From: Veillonella sp.
GTDB lineage: Bacteria; Bacillota; Negativicutes; Veillonellales; Veillonellaceae
Assembly (NCBI RefSeq): GCF_019414865.1
Contig: NZ_DXLG01000029.1
Location: 1-17,812 of the forward strand
Direction: 5' to 3'
DNA: 17,812 bases
Shown: one piece after another, positions 16,227 to 17,812 of the stretch
Position numbering within the stretch: position 1 is the stretch's first letter
Layout of the letters: each line of letters starts with the position of its first letter
Program-made: the position numbers and the translations under genes
The notes under the pieces: model-generated
What the model was told of the DNA's origin: nothing
Databases searched by the model: none
The model's input: the letters and a program-made list of their open reading frames with translations, nothing else

Positions 16227-16252
16227 ATCCAATCCCCACCACAATACTCCCA
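16227..16252 (-). promoter_or_regulatory. Third TGG-box cluster upstream of mraZ
   Basis: TGGGA (16248-16252), TGGTG (16237-16241) and TGGAT (16227-16231) on the minus strand lie 11 and 10 bases apart, with an extra TGGGG at 16234-16238. Spacing is less regular than in the other clusters, so it may be a weaker or accessory MraZ site. Confidence 0.4.
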
Positions 16253-16312
16253 TAAGCTCTATTACACTCAAATCAAACGATATATAGGAATACAATCACC
16301 ACAAATCCACAC

Positions 16313-16349
16313 AAAAAGAAAACCGCGTAGCATTTCTGCTACGCGGTTT
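16313..16349 (-). terminator. Rho-independent terminator of the adhesin gene
   Basis: A 13-bp perfect, GC-rich stem (16320-16332 with 16337-16349) closes a 4-base loop and is followed on the minus strand by TTTTCTTTTT. It lies about 47 bases after the adhesin stop codon and insulates the dcw operon from adhesin transcription. Confidence 0.93.
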
Positions 16350-16396
16350 CTATACCTACGATAGATTATAGTGTAACCCATCGGTTGGGAGGCATA

Positions 16397-17791
16397 TTAT
16401 TTAGTTGTTTTTACAGCTGCTTTTGGAGCTTGTTGTGGTTGTTGTGCAATCACTTTATCAAGAAGTTCACGAATTTCTTTGTTTTGTGCTTGCAAATCAG
16501 CCACTTGATCCTCAAGAACTTTTACAGTTGCAGGGGATGCTTTAGGAGCTGTAGGAGCATTGCCAATACCGATTGTTACACCAGCATTTGCCATTACGCT
16601 ATGGTCACCACCATAAGCGGCACCAGCATGGATTAATAAATCAGGATTTGCATAATGTGCTACACCCAATGCAGTAGATGTTTTACCTTTGTAAGTACCA
16701 ACAGCCGCCATAATTTGGGCTTTTTGACCTTCGTGGTATTCGATAGGTTTCAATGCTGCTAATGCTGCTGCATTAGCACCTACAACTTTAACATCGCGTT
16801 CTACGCTGCTAATGCGGCGAGAGTTTTCTGCGATTTGTGCATCATGTTGAACAAGTGTTGCGTGATCTTGTAATGCAATGTTGGAAGCTTTCAAGCTATA
16901 ATTTGCAGCTTCTGCTAATGTACTGATATCTTGAGTATTTTTATTTACTTGCAAGCCCAATACATTAACTTTTTCATTGTTTTCTAATGCAATCGCACCA
17001 ATGTTCTTAGTTAATGTAACATTTTCATCAACTTTAGTGTTTACATCAGCAATGTCTTGAGTATTTTTATTTACTTGTAAACCTAATACACTAACCTTTT
17101 CATGATTTTCTAATGCTAGAGTACCAACAGCTTTAGTTAATTGTGCATTTTCATTAACTTGTTTAGCTACTTCAGTTACACGATTATCTACTTTAGTAAT
17201 ATTTGTAACATTAGTATCTACTTTAGCATTTAGAGTGTTGATGTTTGTTGTATTTGTATTAACTTGGTTAGTTACTTTACTAATATTGCTTGTGTTTGTA
17301 TTAACTTGGTTAGTTACATTTGTAATATTAGTTGTATTTTGGTTAACAACATTATTGATATTAGCAATATTAGTTGTATTAGTATTAACTTGTTTAGATA
17401 CGTCGTTAATAACTTTGCTATGTTCATCAACTTTGTTGATTACTTTTTGTACAGTTACATTAGTATTTTGAATTGCTTCAGCATTTTGTTTGATCGCTGC
17501 TTTGTTAATATTGATGTTTTCAGTATTATGTTTGATTGCTTCAGTATTAACAGAAACTTGGCTTTGAACATTTTTAATGCGTTCTTCGTTAGCATTTGCT
17601 TTTTGAGTATTAGCATTAACTTGTTCTTTCACTTTGTTTACATCAGCGCTTACATTTTGCAAGTTCTTAATTGCTTCAGTATTTTTGCCAACTTGATCTT
17701 TCAAGCCAGATACATCAGTTTTGATATTGTTGATTACAGTATTTTGATTATTAACTTTCACATCAATATCATTTACCTTGCTATCGATATT
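16397..17791 (-). CDS. Trimeric autotransporter adhesin, C-terminal part (5' end missing)
   Basis: The last 464 codons of a surface adhesin, cut by the sequence end; signal peptide and head domain are not seen. Residues 1 to about 330 form an Asn-rich coiled-coil stalk with repeated V-x-x-N-T-x-x-I units, the N@d motif of trimeric autotransporter stalks. Residues 135-204 are five 14-residue repeats, and 212-253 is duplicated as 254-295. A YadA-like anchor (about 322-410) has four predicted strands (AQIMAAVGTYKG, TSTALGVAHYA, LLIHAGAAYGG, VMANAGVTIGIG), which would give a 12-stranded trimeric barrel. Unusually, 54 residues follow the last strand: a perfect-heptad coiled coil (423-447), then a Gln/Pro/Ala/Lys tail. 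An apparent GTG start with codons M-Y-K-R-Q beyond 17791 is adapter sequence, so no true start is present. Its partner proteins and ligand are unknown. Confidence 0.92.
   Translation of the reverse strand, partial: NIDSKVNDIDVKVNNQNTVINNIKTDVSGLKDQVGKNTEAIKNLQNVSADVNKVKEQVNANTQKANANEERIKNVQSQVSVNTEAIKHNTENININKAAIKQNAEAIQNTNVTVQKVINKVDEHSKVINDVSKQVNTNTTNIANINNVVNQNTTNITNVTNQVNTNTSNISKVTNQVNTNTTNINTLNAKVDTNVTNITKVDNRVTEVAKQVNENAQLTKAVGTLALENHEKVSVLGLQVNKNTQDIADVNTKVDENVTLTKNIGAIALENNEKVNVLGLQVNKNTQDISTLAEAANYSLKASNIALQDHATLVQHDAQIAENSRRISSVERDVKVVGANAAALAALKPIEYHEGQKAQIMAAVGTYKGKTSTALGVAHYANPDLLIHAGAAYGGDHSVMANAGVTIGIGNAPTAPKASPATVKVLEDQVADLQAQNKEIRELLDKVIAQQPQQAPKAAVKTTK
16907..17158 (-). repeat. 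Two 126-bp tandem repeats in the adhesin stalk
   Basis: 17033-17158 and 16907-17032 encode matching 42-residue units (212-253 and 254-295 of the partial protein). Both share A-L-E-N-x-E-K-V-x-V-L-G-L-Q followed by VNKNTQDI. The DNA copies are similar but diverged, so the duplication is not recent. Confidence 0.85.
17180..17389 (-). repeat. Five 42-bp tandem repeats encoding two-heptad stalk units
   Basis: Five successive 14-residue units (135-204 of the partial protein) each begin V-[ND]-x-N-[TV]-[TS]-N-I. The DNA shows the period as recurring attaacttggttagt-like blocks on the plus strand. Such arrays can change length by slippage or recombination. Confidence 0.85.
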
Positions 17792-17812
17792 CTGTCTCTT
17801 ATACACATCTCC
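17792..17812. other. Sequencing adapter (Tn5/Nextera mosaic end), not genomic
   Basis: CTGTCTCTTATACACATCT at 17792-17810 is exactly the 19-base Tn5 mosaic end used in Nextera libraries, and the final CC matches the start of the following adapter. It is flush with the end of the sequence. It should be trimmed; it adds five false codons (M-Y-K-R-Q) to the adhesin frame. Confidence 0.97.

Larger units (their letters stand above)
15998..16396. other. Gene-free regulatory interval between the adhesin gene and mraZ
   Basis: This 399-base AT-rich stretch holds no credible gene. From the left it contains the mraZ leader, a probable promoter with periodic TGG boxes (16025-16072), a purine-rich tract on the minus strand (about 16081-16140), two further box clusters (16184-16208 and 16227-16252), and the adhesin terminator (16313-16349). 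16027-16049 and 16193-16215 are imperfect direct repeats (18 of 23 bases identical), so the proximal promoter region looks partly duplicated. Confidence 0.7.

Noticed and set aside
17235..17471. Plus-strand ORF of 78 codons rich in Val, Leu and Thr, looking like a membrane protein
   Set aside because: It is the antisense of the Asn/Val/Thr repeat stalk of the adhesin; the hydrophobic pattern follows from the complement of AAC/ACT/GTT codons, and it has no ribosome-binding site.

Overview
The window is a chromosomal segment of a low-GC, double-membraned member of the Firmicutes, most likely Veillonella or a close relative in the Negativicutes. Two signals combine to suggest this. The cell-wall gene cluster has Firmicutes-type members (a DUF881/YlxW-like gene and the small basic protein gene sbp next to ftsQ). 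The flanking genes need an outer membrane: a beta-barrel protein ending in Phe and a trimeric autotransporter with a YadA-type anchor. MurE carries the DNPR motif of meso-diaminopimelate ligases, which fits Veillonella peptidoglycan. The genus is inferred from gene content, not from a marker search.

Every gene supported here lies on the minus strand, so transcription runs from high to low coordinates. From the right: bases 17792-17812 are sequencing adapter (Tn5/Nextera mosaic end), not genome. Next comes the 3' part of a trimeric autotransporter adhesin (16397-17791, 5' end missing) and its terminator. A gene-free regulatory stretch of about 400 bp (15998-16396) follows, with a likely mraZ promoter and clusters of TGGKN-like boxes that may be MraZ operators. 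The division and cell-wall (dcw) cluster then runs mraZ, rsmH, ftsL, murE, murF, mraY, murD, murG, murC, ddl, ftsQ, a DUF881 gene, sbp and ftsZ (15997 down to 2237). Tight junctions (TAATG, ATGA, gaps of 1-30 bp) indicate one long operon as far as sbp. ftsZ sits behind a 138-bp AT-rich gap with a possible promoter of its own. The left end holds a small outer-membrane beta-barrel gene with a strong terminator, then a class I aminotransferase with its own promoter.

The dcw genes make the lipid-linked peptidoglycan precursor in order: MurC, MurD, MurE and MurF build the UDP-MurNAc-pentapeptide, Ddl supplies D-Ala-D-Ala, MraY makes lipid I and MurG makes lipid II. FtsL, FtsQ and FtsZ belong to the divisome. 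RsmH methylates 16S rRNA, and MraZ probably represses the operon. ftsI, ftsW, murB and ftsA, which often sit in this cluster, are absent from their usual places.

Nothing here is clearly a new biological system. The points most worth a second look are the coiled-coil tail that follows the autotransporter's membrane anchor, the periodic box clusters before mraZ, the reduced dcw gene set, and the adapter that creates a false protein start.
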